This document shows, piece after piece, positions 47,088 through 58,894 of a DNA stretch of 64,000 nucleotides. The position numbers and the translations under genes were made by a program. Each line of letters begins with the position of its first letter. Position 1 is the first letter of the stretch. A model generated the notes under the pieces. That model saw only the letters and a list, made by a program, of their open reading frames with translations. It did not search any database and was not told the DNA's origin. Source of the stretch: Dermatophilus congolensis (GTDB lineage Bacteria; Actinomycetota; Actinomycetes; Actinomycetales; Dermatophilaceae); NCBI RefSeq assembly GCF_900187045.1, contig NZ_LT906453.1:2356001-2420000 (forward strand), written 5' to 3'.

Positions 47088-48056
47088 TCATCGCAGAAGA
47101 CTGGCAGCGATTCCGTCAAGGATGTCGTGTTCGCTGGTGATCACGTGGTTGATCCCGGACCGCTCACTGATTCGTTCCACAATGCGGGACCACACAAGTG
47201 CGCCAGCGACGATGACATCAACGCGGCCAGGGTGCATGAATGGCATCGTAGCGCGCTCTTCCCGGGTAGCGGTGATGAGGGCATGGCAAGAAGCCAGGGT
47301 TTGTTCGACGCTCAGGCTGTGCAGATGGATAGCTTCGGAATCATATTTCGTTAGTCCCAGGGCGTGAGCTGTGACGGTGGTGATGGTGCCAGCCAGTCCG
47401 ATAACAGAGCCGATACCTTCGAGCCCTACCTCATCGTCGACTGTGTCCAGGAGCGCATCGATATCTTTCGTCGCAGCAGCTATCTCTTCGGATGTTGTTG
47501 CGACAGAACGGAAATGGCGTTCGGTCATGCGAACACAGCCCATATTGACACTGATCTGCTTCACGGCGCGGGTGGCATTTTCGCCCTCACCACCGCGAAC
47601 AAATTCCGTTGATCCCCCACCCAGATCCACCACAAGGAAAGGCGCTCGCGCTCCAGAGGCTGCCACCTCGCCGGTAGATCCGAGGAAGGAAAGAGCGGCT
47701 TCTTCAGTGCCGCTAAGCACCTCGGGAGTCACATTTCGTTCGCCGAAGGCTTCACGGACCCCGGCAACAAATTCATCGGCATTGCTGGCATCCCGGGTAG
47801 CTGAAGTCGCTACAAAGCGGATTGCCTCAACCCCGAGAACCTCACACTGCTGGGCATACTCATGCACCATCGTCAAGGTTCGCTGCATCGCCTCAGGCGC
47901 AATCATTCCTGTGGCATCCACGCCATGTCCTAGACGCACCACTTCCATCCGGCGCACCACGTCAGTCATGTTGACGCTGTCGTCTTCACCGATGCTGCCA
48001 TCAGCAATCAGCAGACGGATCGAGTTAGTTCCGCAGTCGATTCCCGCAACACGCAT
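47088..48056 (-). CDS. ppx: exopolyphosphatase / guanosine pentaphosphatase family protein
   Basis: A 322-residue ASKHA-fold phosphatase. Phosphate-binding motifs are AGIDCGTNSIRLLIAD at the N-terminus and LVVDLGGGSTEFV; VIGLAGTITTVTAHALGL follows. It lacks the C-terminal HD domain of the long E. coli enzymes, as is usual in actinobacteria. It degrades polyphosphate or pppGpp. It stands 21 bases after the DUF501 gene. Confidence 0.94.
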   Translation of the reverse strand: MRVAGIDCGTNSIRLLIADGSIGEDDSVNMTDVVRRMEVVRLGHGVDATGMIAPEAMQRTLTMVHEYAQQCEVLGVEAIRFVATSATRDASNADEFVAGVREAFGERNVTPEVLSGTEEAALSFLGSTGEVAASGARAPFLVVDLGGGSTEFVRGGEGENATRAVKQISVNMGCVRMTERHFRSVATTSEEIAAATKDIDALLDTVDDEVGLEGIGSVIGLAGTITTVTAHALGLTKYDSEAIHLHSLSVEQTLASCHALITATREERATMPFMHPGRVDVIVAGALVWSRIVERISERSGINHVITSEHDILDGIAASLLR

Positions 48057-48077
48057 GGCTTCCTCCTCAGGGCTTGG

Positions 48078-48680
48078 TCACTGCTGCTGATCTTCAGCGA
48101 CAGGTACGCAAGGCCCTGTCGGCCACATGTCCTTCAATGCATCGATTGCTTCATCTCCGAACGGGTTTACCCCTGGCCCTGCGCTCAATGAATGCCCCAC
48201 CAACACGTGAAGACACTTCACCCGTTCAGGCATTCCACCAGCAGCGATCCCTTCAATTTCAGGAACGTGCCCCAGCCGAGAACGCCGCGCGAGGTAATCC
48301 TCGTAAGCAGCCCGGTATGCCGCTGCCAGTTCAGGATCTTCGCTCAGGCGCTCGGTCATTTCAGCCATGACACCGTTGGCCTCAAGCGTGCCAATTGCGC
48401 CAGTAAGAGTTGGGCAGGTGGCATAGAAGGTAGTGGGAAAAGGCGTGCCATCAGGCAGGCGTGGCATGGTCGCCACCACATTCGGGTGTCCGCAGGGGCA
48501 GCGAGAAGCTACCCCCACAACACCACGCGGCAACCTGCCCAACTGAGACTCAATCGCGGCGATGTCTTCAGGGCTGGCCTGCTCCACGCCAAGCTCGGCA
48601 AGCACCTGCGCACTGGGAGTGGGCAATCCAGGCGCATGTGGCAAAGAAACATCGGGGGTGGTTGGGTCGCTGGTGTTCAC
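48078..48680 (-). CDS. DUF501 family protein
   Basis: About 200 residues of a conserved actinobacterial family of unknown function. The core begins at DIAAIESQLGRLPRGVVGVA and includes SRCPCGHPNVVATMPRLPDG, which has a Cys pair, FPTTFYATCPTL, and VKCLHVLVGHSLSAGPGVNP. The spread of Cys and His suggests metal binding. The GTG at 48680 is preferred for its GGAG upstream. It lies between ftsB and ppx as in mycobacteria. Confidence 0.88.
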   Translation of the reverse strand: MNTSDPTTPDVSLPHAPGLPTPSAQVLAELGVEQASPEDIAAIESQLGRLPRGVVGVASRCPCGHPNVVATMPRLPDGTPFPTTFYATCPTLTGAIGTLEANGVMAEMTERLSEDPELAAAYRAAYEDYLARRSRLGHVPEIEGIAAGGMPERVKCLHVLVGHSLSAGPGVNPFGDEAIDALKDMWPTGPCVPVAEDQQQ

Positions 48681-48767
48681 GCTACTCCGGTTCAAAATCG
48701 TGGAACGCCGCCACGCGGCTGGTAAGGCTTTACGGCCTCCGAGAGCCTACCGTGAGTGCCTGCGACC

Positions 48768-49490
48768 TCAGTAGCCATGGTTAGCGTTCTCACGTCCTGG
48801 ATCTTGAACTGTGCTGCTAGAAGAGCCAGTCCCTGCCTTACCTGTCGGGGTTCCTGCCGGATCAGTGCGAGTAGCCACCCCGGGAGAAATCGGCGCCAAC
48901 GGCGCGTTTGCGTCCTTGGGCGAGAGTGAATCACTGGCGTCCATGGATGCCCAGACTCGGTCGTACCAGCTACCGCCACCTGATTCATCTGGCCGCACAA
49001 CAGCACCAGCACCTGTGGTCTCTTTCGTGGTCAGCCCTTCGGCGCCAAGCACGATGTAACGCGTCTCTCCTGGCTTCACAAACTTGAGGCGTTCACGTGC
49101 CTGTTGTTCCACGTATGTCTGGTCATCCCAACGCTTGAGCTCTCCTTGCAGAGTATTGATGTTTTTCTGCCGGTCAGAGGCTTCCTGCTGCAGAGAAGCT
49201 AACTGTGCCTTCTGCGCGACATATGCGCGGACAGTAGGCACCAGCATGAGCAAAAGCATCACTACCGTCGCAGCCAGCACAGCCACTCGTTTGGTCGATG
49301 AGCGGCCCAGCCGTCGCGTGGAAGAAACGTAGGTGCTTGGCCCGGCTGCTGCGGTGCGTGGGCGTGAAGGGTCGCGGTGCCCCGCTGCGGAGCCACTTCG
49401 CCCCATAGGACGCCGAGAGGAGGACACGCCAGAGGCGCGACGGGCAGAGGAGCCCGACGCGCCTCTGGGACGACGAGTCGCAGATGCCAT
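48768..49490 (-). CDS. ftsB: FtsB/DivIC-family septum formation protein
   Basis: 240 residues: a basic Ser/Arg/Gly-rich cytoplasmic N-terminus of about 68 residues, one membrane helix (VAVLAATVVMLLLMLVP), then a coiled coil (KAQLASLQQEASDRQKNINT) and the YVEQQARERLKFVKPGETRY signature of the DivIC family. A Pro/Gly/Thr-rich tail ends the protein. In the divisome it pairs with FtsL and FtsQ. The position directly after eno is conserved in actinobacteria. Confidence 0.92.
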   Translation of the reverse strand: MASATRRPRGASGSSARRASGVSSSRRPMGRSGSAAGHRDPSRPRTAAAGPSTYVSSTRRLGRSSTKRVAVLAATVVMLLLMLVPTVRAYVAQKAQLASLQQEASDRQKNINTLQGELKRWDDQTYVEQQARERLKFVKPGETRYIVLGAEGLTTKETTGAGAVVRPDESGGGSWYDRVWASMDASDSLSPKDANAPLAPISPGVATRTDPAGTPTGKAGTGSSSSTVQDPGRENANHGY

Positions 49491-49521
49491 AGAGGCAGGC
49501 TAATCGCCTAGGAAATGTCCG

Positions 49522-51631
<2,110 letters not shown>

Positions 51632-51636
51632 GTGTT

Positions 51637-52206
51637 TTATCGCGGCTGCGGCATCGCCTGCTGCGCAGGTTGGATCCAGGCTGGTTGAGCCGGCAGGAAG
51701 CCACGTTTGGGGTCATAGCCGCCGTAGCGAGGGCTGACGGAGATGTCGGCGCTGGCGAAGGCTTTTTGGAGTTCTTGGTTGATGGCCCCGCCTTGGTTTC
51801 CTTGGCTTTGGCCGAGTTTGCGGCCGATGGCCTGCACCTGTTGCATCTGGATCGTGGTTTGAGAGACGTCAGGAAGCTGTTTGGCAAGGGCGGTGCGGAT
51901 GACGTCTTCACCGATCACTGCGCCGTGTTTTTTACCGACCTCAAGGACCATGGGGCGAAGGGCCAAGATTTGGACGATGTCGGCGCGTTTGATTTGGGCG
52001 CCAGCTCCGGCCTTGGTGAGGTCGGTCATGACATCGTCGATGTTTTTTTCACTGATCACGGTGCCGTTGGCGACGGCTGCCACGCCGGGTGATCCTGCGG
52101 TGCCGCAGCCGGCTAGCCCTAGGGCTGCAAGGCCTAGGGCTATAACCGCGGCGGCCTTGCCGCCACGCAGGCGGGCGGCGCGCATGAACGACGATGTGCT
52201 CTTCAC
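51637..52206 (-). CDS. SurA-like N-terminal domain lipoprotein
   Basis: 189 residues. The signal peptide ends in a clear lipobox LAGC with Cys34. The mature part starts GVAAVANGTVISEKNIDDVM, the typical opening of SurA/PrsA-type chaperones, but there is no parvulin domain, so it is probably a chaperone without isomerase activity. The C-terminus is Gln/Pro-rich. The GTG start has AGAGG upstream. A similar gene stands next to mazG in many actinobacteria. Confidence 0.85.
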   Translation of the reverse strand: MKSTSSFMRAARLRGGKAAAVIALGLAALGLAGCGTAGSPGVAAVANGTVISEKNIDDVMTDLTKAGAGAQIKRADIVQILALRPMVLEVGKKHGAVIGEDVIRTALAKQLPDVSQTTIQMQQVQAIGRKLGQSQGNQGGAINQELQKAFASADISVSPRYGGYDPKRGFLPAQPAWIQPAQQAMPQPR

Positions 52207-52413
52207 GGTCTAACCTCTTTTGCTTTCGTGACTGGATTCGGCTGGGAGCTCCCGGAGTCCGTCGATAGTGGGCGGTGGTGCCCGTGGTGTGGCGCGGACG
52301 TGTTGCCGGTTGCATGGTCGATCCGTTTCGCTCGTTACATCATGCCCTGAGACAGCGGCTCGTATCGAGGCGACTCCCGCATTAGTGCGGCGGATTCTGT
52401 GCGCAGTGCTTGG

Positions 52414-53049
52414 TTAGAAGAAACGTTTTGGGGTTTTTTTGTTGCTGCGCAGACGGTGCCCTAGGTGACGGGCCACGTATACGCCTGCGATAGCTCCGAA
52501 TAGGTGTGCCTGCCAGGAGATGCCCATCTGGTTTGGCAGTACGCCCCAGGCCATCCCCCCGTAGATGCAGGCGACGATGATCCCCACGATTGTGGGAGCA
52601 AGCCGACGAGCTGAGAAACCGAAAACGATAAGGAAAGCGGCATAGCCATAGATGAGGCCGCTGGCGCCGACGTGGACTGTTCCAGCAGGACCGAAGAGCC
52701 ATACGCCTGCTCCGCCGAGAACGATGATGGAAGCGGTGACGGCGAAGAACTGGCTGGTGATGAGTGCCACGAGGATCCCGAGTGTGAGCAGGATGCCGGT
52801 GTTGGTTATGAGGTGGGCGAACCCAGCATGCAGAAATGGGCTCAGAAGAATGCCATACCAGTGGCTGAGGCTGCGCGGCTGGATACCGAATTGGTCCAGG
52901 TCAGCGGCCGCAACCTGGTCAACGATTTCGCAGGCCCACATGAGCCCAACGAGAAGGAAGAGCTGTAGTAGCCGGGTGGCTAAGCAGGCAGGTGTGCGTT
53001 TGGGGCGCATGGTTGTGCGTTTGGGGCGCGTGGTAACGGCGCGGCTCAT
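52414..53049 (-). CDS. rhomboid family intramembrane serine protease
   Basis: 211 residues with about six membrane helices. HAGFAHLITNTGILL is the first conserved His/Asn region, VGASGLIYGYAA carries the nucleophile Ser in GxSG, and WQAHLFGAIAGV the catalytic His, so the Ser/His dyad is complete. The basic N- and C-termini (RPKRTTMRPKRT; RSNKKTPKR) should face the cytoplasm. The substrate is unknown. Confidence 0.92.
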   Translation of the reverse strand: MSRAVTTRPKRTTMRPKRTPACLATRLLQLFLLVGLMWACEIVDQVAAADLDQFGIQPRSLSHWYGILLSPFLHAGFAHLITNTGILLTLGILVALITSQFFAVTASIIVLGGAGVWLFGPAGTVHVGASGLIYGYAAFLIVFGFSARRLAPTIVGIIVACIYGGMAWGVLPNQMGISWQAHLFGAIAGVYVARHLGHRLRSNKKTPKRFF

Positions 53050-53081
53050 GCCTTCCAGCCTGCCGTATGTGGTGGGGACGG

Positions 53082-53999
53082 TTAGGCGTTGTGGTTCTGG
53101 GTGCTGCGTTGATCAGCTCGGCGCCATTCGCGGCGGGCGCGCCACATAACTAGAGCGGCGTCATGAGGGTTGAGCTGACGTTGGACGGTGTCGATGATGT
53201 CTTGCTGCATGGCGTGGGTCCATGTGGTTTCTTCAGGAGTGAGTGGGGTGCGCCCCAAGGCGGAGGCGAAAACGGCGCGCCAGCCTTCTTGTCGATGGCC
53301 GAGGGTGTAGTCCAGCAGGCTCCCGTATGCGGTGAACATGGGGGAATCGGGGTCAGGGTTACTCCAAGGACTAGTTGCGGTGACTTGTTCGTCGTGGCGG
53401 CGGTATTTGAGTCCGGGCAGGGCGGTGCGCACGAGGCGGTATCCGTTGGCGGCGGCGCGCAGCCAGAGTTCGTAGTCTTCGGCGGGAACGTCGGTGTATC
53501 CGCCGAGTGCATCGAAGGCGCTGCGGCGCATTGTCACCGAGGGGTGGACAAGCATGGAGCCCAGGAGAAGGTGGAAGGGGGTGGCGGCGGCGGAGAATCG
53601 ACCGGGCTGGTCTACGCCGGTGATGTTGCCGGTGGCGTTGATGTGTAGGGAGGTGGTGAAAACGAAGTCGGCGTTTCGTAGGGCCAGGCGGCTGAGGTTC
53701 CATCGGCCCACCATGACGATGTCGTCGGCGTCCATGCGGGCGATGTAATCGCTGTCGCTGGCGCGGGCGAGTTCGTTCAGGCTGTTAGCCACGCCGTGGC
53801 CGTGGTCGTGGCGGTGAATGATGAAGCGGTTGTCGCGTTCGGCGGCGGCGGCGAGCAGGGCGGGCGTGGAGTCGCTGGACCCATCGTCCATGATGTGCAC
53901 GTGTGCGTCGCGAGGCAGGGTAGTGGCCAGGCTGGAGAGCGCTGTGGGCAGGTAACGCTGACCGTTTCGGACTGGCATAAGGACTGTCAGACGAGGCAT
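53082..53999 (-). CDS. family 2 glycosyltransferase
   Basis: A 305-residue GT-A transferase. LTVLMPVRNGQRYLPTALSS opens the nucleotide-sugar fold, IMDDGSSDSTPALL follows, DYIARMDADDIVMVGR holds the DxD metal motif and PAEDYELWLRAAANGY contains the ED of the catalytic region. It begins the polysaccharide locus and is the last gene of its leftward arm. The ATG at 53999 is preferred over an upstream ATG at 54044. Confidence 0.9.
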   Translation of the reverse strand: MPRLTVLMPVRNGQRYLPTALSSLATTLPRDAHVHIMDDGSSDSTPALLAAAAERDNRFIIHRHDHGHGVANSLNELARASDSDYIARMDADDIVMVGRWNLSRLALRNADFVFTTSLHINATGNITGVDQPGRFSAAATPFHLLLGSMLVHPSVTMRRSAFDALGGYTDVPAEDYELWLRAAANGYRLVRTALPGLKYRRHDEQVTATSPWSNPDPDSPMFTAYGSLLDYTLGHRQEGWRAVFASALGRTPLTPEETTWTHAMQQDIIDTVQRQLNPHDAALVMWRARREWRRADQRSTQNHNA

Positions 54000-54076
54000 A
54001 TTCTTCGCATTCAGGTGAAGGGACGGTCGGCGAGCTAGGTGCACTCGTTCACAACCCTACGAGTTGAAAAAGCTTC

Positions 54077-55336
54077 TTACATAAGAACATTCACAACTGG
54101 TAGAGCAATTGCTGTACAGGAGACCGCGACAATCACGGGCAACGCGGCACCCTTAATACGCGACAACGCATACGTGACCAGCAGCACCAAAAGCTCTTTA
54201 CCAACAACAACATAAGCGGCAGCCTCAATCGATTCGAGAGCAACCCAACCAATAAGAGGCGCACACGCCAACGCCATCACGGCCGGAACGATAGAGGCCC
54301 GCGGACGCTCGTAATAAATAGCCATGATCTGCAACGCCAACGAAATCGAATACGGAATAGTCGCCACCGCCAGCGTGGGCACCGCAGCAAGAGTGACATT
54401 CCACGCATCGCCAAGAATGGGATCAAGAACCCACTCCACCAGCGCAAGAACCACCCCCACCGCCGCCGTAGTAGCCAGCACAGCCAGCAACGTAATCCGC
54501 CGAATAAGTGCCGGATGCTTAGCGGTGTCCTTCTCCGCAGAGATACGCGCCCGAAGAAAGTTCGACGTCGCAGCCGACAACGCTTCCCCCGGGCTACGCC
54601 CCATCGTCACAGCAGTGGAATACGTACCGAGGTTGCCAACCCCAGCGAAACCACCCACGAACACCCGCTCCAACTGGCCTTGCCCCCACCCCAAAGCACT
54701 GAGCGTGACCAGAGAGCGCATGCCCTTACGGGGATGGCGCCCGCCCTCCTGGGGCGTGATGTCAATCCGTGCGTGCGCACGATGCACCAAGAACAAGAAC
54801 GTCGACTCCGTGGCAAGCAAATGCACCGCCATCGCCACCGAAGAACGCGTCAGCCACACCACCACGAACGACAAGGAAAGCCCCACCACGGCAGCCAAGA
54901 GCTGATAGCGAGCAAGCTTGTGCCACTCCTGCAAGTACTGCAGCCGGGCAACCGGAACAATCCCGGCAGTAGTGATAAACGGCACCACCAAAAAAGGAAC
55001 AAGCCCCAAAATGTAGCCACCTAGGTCTTGACCATTGGTGAACCACAAACCAACAAGCACCGCAAGGATCGCGAACGACCCCAATAACGCCGAGCTATGG
55101 GCGGTACGCCGAACAGAACGAACATGCCGCGGGTTAGAAACAGAAACAACAGCCTGATTACGCAAAGCGCTCTCAGCGACAGCCTGATAAAGCGTGTAAG
55201 TGAGAGCAACCCAGCTGTACACACCGACAGCACCCGGATCAGTGAACGCAGCAAAAGCCACAATCACCACTGCGGAAGCAACGCGTGGGAAAACCCGCTC
55301 CAGAGTTGCCCACGCCAGCTGGATCACCGTGTTCAT
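54077..55336 (-). CDS. Wzx-type polysaccharide flippase
   Basis: 419 residues with about twelve hydrophobic helices, in the polysaccharide-transport branch of the MOP superfamily. SALGWGQGQLERVFVGGFAG and LGTYSTAVTMGRSPGEALSA match the pattern of O-antigen/teichuronic acid flippases. Probable role: flipping of undecaprenyl-linked repeat units. It overlaps the upstream GT4 gene by 4 bp. Confidence 0.85.
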   Translation of the reverse strand: MNTVIQLAWATLERVFPRVASAVVIVAFAAFTDPGAVGVYSWVALTYTLYQAVAESALRNQAVVSVSNPRHVRSVRRTAHSSALLGSFAILAVLVGLWFTNGQDLGGYILGLVPFLVVPFITTAGIVPVARLQYLQEWHKLARYQLLAAVVGLSLSFVVVWLTRSSVAMAVHLLATESTFLFLVHRAHARIDITPQEGGRHPRKGMRSLVTLSALGWGQGQLERVFVGGFAGVGNLGTYSTAVTMGRSPGEALSAATSNFLRARISAEKDTAKHPALIRRITLLAVLATTAAVGVVLALVEWVLDPILGDAWNVTLAAVPTLAVATIPYSISLALQIMAIYYERPRASIVPAVMALACAPLIGWVALESIEAAAYVVVGKELLVLLVTYALSRIKGAALPVIVAVSCTAIALPVVNVLM

Positions 55337-56643
55337 GAGCGCGAAGCAGCCTTATCGGTGCCTTCACTGGACTGGCTGGCCTGCGCAGGACCATCAGTAC
55401 CTACCGCCGCTACATCAGCCTGATCGCTAAGCTTCACTCCAGCAACACTGGCCAGATACTGCATGATGCCCCGCACTGCTGTGCCCTCCCCCAAATGCGT
55501 CTGAGCGAACTCTCGCCCCGCCACGCCAAGCTCTGCAGCCCGCGCAGGGTCTGCAACAAGACCTTCGGCAGCCTCCAAAAGATCTGCAGCAGCACCCGGG
55601 GCAACCACCACACCAGCGCCTGCCCGTTCAACAAGACCAGCAGCCGTCCCCAACGCATACACAGCCGCAACAACCGGCTTACCCGCATTGAAATATGTAG
55701 AAAGTTTGCTGGGTACAGCCATCTCGGCTACGCCTGGCTTCTCATTAAGAACAAGGACATCCGCAGCCGCCAAAGCCGCCCGAAAATCATCATCAGGCAA
55801 CGGATCCACAAAAGAAATATTCGCGCAGTCCCCCGCCAGCTCTTCCAGCCGAGCCCGTTCACTGCCATCACCAGTCAGCACAAACAGCGCCTGCGACTGA
55901 CGTGACTGAGCAACCTTGGCTGCCTCAACCACCACCTCCAGCCCCTGCTTGTTCCCCATTGCCCCCGAGTGCATAAACACTGGCCGATTACCCCAGCCCA
56001 TCCGCTCCCGGAAACGCTGACCATCCTGGCTACTAGCGGCCTGCACATGTGACCAGTTCCCATGTACCGAAACCCGCTCAGCAGGCACGCCCAACTCCGA
56101 AACCGCGAACGTACGGAACCGCTCCCCAATAGCCACCACCCCATCAGCTGCCCGGTACACCGCGCCCTCGAGGCCCTTGGCCACCCGCACCTTCCACGAA
56201 CCCGCCGCATCTAGCTCAGCCATTCCCCGCGTGTACAGGTCCTGACTCCACAGCGCACTCGGCACACCCAACAGCTTGGCCTTGGCTACCACCGCCGCCG
56301 AAGCAAGCAGCGGCGGGGAAACCGTCAACACCACATCTGGACGTCCCCACGAAGACCCCAACACCCCGGCAGCAAAAGACAGCTCCAACAGGATCCGCCC
56401 CACGCCAATGCCCCCAGCTGGAACCACATGCCGCACCCGACGCACAGGAACGCCATCAATCACCTCATCCCGACGCCACCGGCGAAACCCGGTGTAGTTA
56501 CGCCACTGGGGGTAGTGCGGAATACCCGTGATCACTCGCGCATCATGCCCCTGGGCCCGCAGCCCACGCGCCAACCCAGCCACATACGGCGCAATACCGG
56601 TTGGTTCGGGGTCATAGTTAACCGCGACCACGAGAATCTTCAT
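55333..56643 (-). CDS. family 4 glycosyltransferase, WcaI-like
   Basis: A 436-residue GT-B transferase. The N-terminus MKILVVAVNYDPEPTGIAPY and GIPHYPQWRNY are typical of WcaI-type enzymes of exopolysaccharide loci. The donor-site region shows LVLNEKPGVAEMAVPSKLST and FNAGKPVVAAV. A Ser/Ala-rich tail follows the fold. Overlaps the flippase by 4 bp. The exact sugar is unknown. Confidence 0.88.
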   Translation of the reverse strand: MKILVVAVNYDPEPTGIAPYVAGLARGLRAQGHDARVITGIPHYPQWRNYTGFRRWRRDEVIDGVPVRRVRHVVPAGGIGVGRILLELSFAAGVLGSSWGRPDVVLTVSPPLLASAAVVAKAKLLGVPSALWSQDLYTRGMAELDAAGSWKVRVAKGLEGAVYRAADGVVAIGERFRTFAVSELGVPAERVSVHGNWSHVQAASSQDGQRFRERMGWGNRPVFMHSGAMGNKQGLEVVVEAAKVAQSRQSQALFVLTGDGSERARLEELAGDCANISFVDPLPDDDFRAALAAADVLVLNEKPGVAEMAVPSKLSTYFNAGKPVVAAVYALGTAAGLVERAGAGVVVAPGAAADLLEAAEGLVADPARAAELGVAGREFAQTHLGEGTAVRGIMQYLASVAGVKLSDQADVAAVGTDGPAQASQSSEGTDKAASRS

Positions 56644-56694
56644 GAACACTCCAGACAATGGATCTACATACTCAACAAACAGGAAAAAGGCAGC

Positions 56695-58536
56695 TCAGAG
56701 CGCCGTATCTTCTACAGGACGCCGAAGAACATCCCGCTCCACGAGCAACGACTGCACCGCGTCAAACACAACCTGACGGCTCGTCTGCGCGAACAAGCTG
56801 TGATCAATCCGCTCATCAACCTGCAACCGGAATCGCCCATCCAACCGCGGGGTCCGCATAAACATCGGGCCACCCTTAGCCCGGAAAACAGCAGCCTCCG
56901 ATAGCCCCAGAGCCAGCACCGTGACCGTGCGACGATCCACCGGAGTCAACAACGCCGCCACCCGGTCCGTACGCCTATCTCCTCGCAGCAAACCCCGCAA
57001 ACGAGGAAAACGAATCGCCATGTCGTGCAAGAACTCGTGGAACCACATACGCATCCCACCACGAGAGCTAGCCGTATCCGAGGACTGCGCGTCATCTTCT
57101 TCTTCCGCGCCGTCCCCCGCCGCCGACAACACCTGCGAAAACGCACCCTCTGAACGGTATGTCTTGGCATAAAAGGCCTCGTCATAATTCGACGAATCCG
57201 GATCCCAATGCACCGGATTGACCGCGACCACCCCGTTAAAAGCCCCCTCCGAGGCAGCCGCGCGCAACACCGACCACGCCCCCGAACACGCCCCCACCCC
57301 AAACACATCAACCCCACCACGCTGACGCAACCACGCAGCACCGTGAAGAACATCCTCCACACTCGTCTCCGTATACGGGAACGGCTCCCCCGGATACCTC
57401 ACATCCGTGGTCTCCCCCAACTCACGACGATCCATCCGCAAACCAAGAACACCATGCGGAGCCAACGCTCGCGCCGCAGCCGTCCACGCGTTGCCCGGCC
57501 CTGCACGCAACTCACTGCCAATCGCCGTGTACAACACGGCACCATGCACCCCAGCTTCCGGCGAAGACGTCAACACACCCGGCAACAAATCCGGCCCCAC
57601 CAGCACAATCGACTCCTCCACCACCCGCCCAGAAGCATCCTCCCACCGCGCATCCCGCACCTGAGGAACCGGCATAAACGGTCCCTCAACCCCCGAAGCC
57701 AACCGCCCCACCAACGCATCAGCATCCTCAACCCGCGTCTGCACAAAATGCGGAGACCCCAACGTCAACTGCAACACAGCCTTCGGATCTGGCTCCCGCA
57801 CAATCTCAAAACCATCACCCTCACCAGCACGACGAGGAGCCTTCAACCCCTTCAACGAGGCCGCATGCCCCTCCGAGAAGTGATACCCACACAACTCCAC
57901 ACCCTCATCCACCACCTCCACCGGCGAAGCAAACTTCCGCAAATTCTGGTGCTGCCGCAAAAACGACGCCCCCGATACCGGCTCCCACAACACCACCGAC
58001 CCCGTCACTGGCGTGACCACGACACCCTCTTCAGCAGCAGCAACCGCCTGCACATGCGCAAACGCCAACGCTCCACCCAAACGCCACCCCACCACACTCA
58101 CCGGACGGTCAGGCACTGCAGCCCCCGCCGCAGCTACCGCAGCCTCGACCTCCTCACCCCACACCGACACCAAATCCAGATCCGCAGGAACATCCGGGGA
58201 TTCCCCATCCCCACCCAAAAACAACGACACCGCCACAAACCCCGCATCAGCAGCACGCACCGCCAACGCCCGCAGCCGCCGGAAAGGCACCGTCGTCTCA
58301 CGACCAACTGAAGGAACCACCACCACTGCGCCCCGAGCCTGCCCCCCAGCTGGCTCATCCACCCGCGCTAACACCGGACGTCCCGACGTCGTCGTCAACC
58401 ACGTCAACCGTGACGTACTGAACACCCGTCCATCATCACCCACGCCGTTCTCCCGAATCACCGCAGACTCCGGCACCACCGGTGAACCCGCGCGTACATC
58501 GACCACAGGGTCACACCCCTGAAGGAACGTGCTCAT
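56695..58536 (-). CDS. tandem alpha/beta-hydrolase of the polysaccharide locus, with altered nucleophiles
   Basis: 613 residues containing two alpha/beta-hydrolase-like halves. The first (about 50-290) has VVVVPSVGRETTVPFRRLRA and VSVVGWRLGGALAFAH; where the elbow normally has GxSxG it reads GWRLGG, so the nucleophile Ser is Arg152. The second (about 330-600) has VLYTAIGSELRAGPGNAW and VFGVGACSGAWSVLRAA, an elbow with Cys417. The pair recalls exosortase-associated hydrolases 2 and 1, which occur in exopolysaccharide loci and whose type-1 elbow reads GxCDGA. I infer an exopolysaccharide role. First gene of the leftward arm; GT4 starts 51 bases on. Confidence 0.7.
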   Translation of the reverse strand: MSTFLQGCDPVVDVRAGSPVVPESAVIRENGVGDDGRVFSTSRLTWLTTTSGRPVLARVDEPAGGQARGAVVVVPSVGRETTVPFRRLRALAVRAADAGFVAVSLFLGGDGESPDVPADLDLVSVWGEEVEAAVAAAGAAVPDRPVSVVGWRLGGALAFAHVQAVAAAEEGVVVTPVTGSVVLWEPVSGASFLRQHQNLRKFASPVEVVDEGVELCGYHFSEGHAASLKGLKAPRRAGEGDGFEIVREPDPKAVLQLTLGSPHFVQTRVEDADALVGRLASGVEGPFMPVPQVRDARWEDASGRVVEESIVLVGPDLLPGVLTSSPEAGVHGAVLYTAIGSELRAGPGNAWTAAARALAPHGVLGLRMDRRELGETTDVRYPGEPFPYTETSVEDVLHGAAWLRQRGGVDVFGVGACSGAWSVLRAAASEGAFNGVVAVNPVHWDPDSSNYDEAFYAKTYRSEGAFSQVLSAAGDGAEEEDDAQSSDTASSRGGMRMWFHEFLHDMAIRFPRLRGLLRGDRRTDRVAALLTPVDRRTVTVLALGLSEAAVFRAKGGPMFMRTPRLDGRFRLQVDERIDHSLFAQTSRQVVFDAVQSLLVERDVLRRPVEDTAL

Positions 58537-58894
58537 TGGTCTCCCCCTCTAAAGGACACAATCACTGACACAGCACCCCAAGGCTCCCCCACCAGACCGC
58601 CAGGCACATGCCCCACAACACCGCAACACCCAGTCACAGACCCAACGCAACACCCCACGTATGGACGTTCGACTTGGACAACACTAACAACGCCTCCACC
58701 TTCCCCTGCCGACCGATGCACAGAACCACGAACCCACCCCACACGACGCGCCCCCGAGCAGCCCCCCACGCACCCTGCCACTATGCAAGCCACACCGCCC
58801 TTAACCTTGCCGTGGGCAGCGCTGCAACCAAGAATCGACACAACACAAAACACATCCGCCAGGCCCGCCGCACCACCCAGAACGGAGAGCCCCC
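58537..58894. other. 358-base divergent promoter region of the polysaccharide locus
   Basis: No gene is supportable. The plus strand is extremely C-rich and G-poor. It must hold the start signals for both arms. CGGAGAG before the acyltransferase ATG is the only clear translational signal, and no convincing -10/-35 pair was found. Confidence 0.5.
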
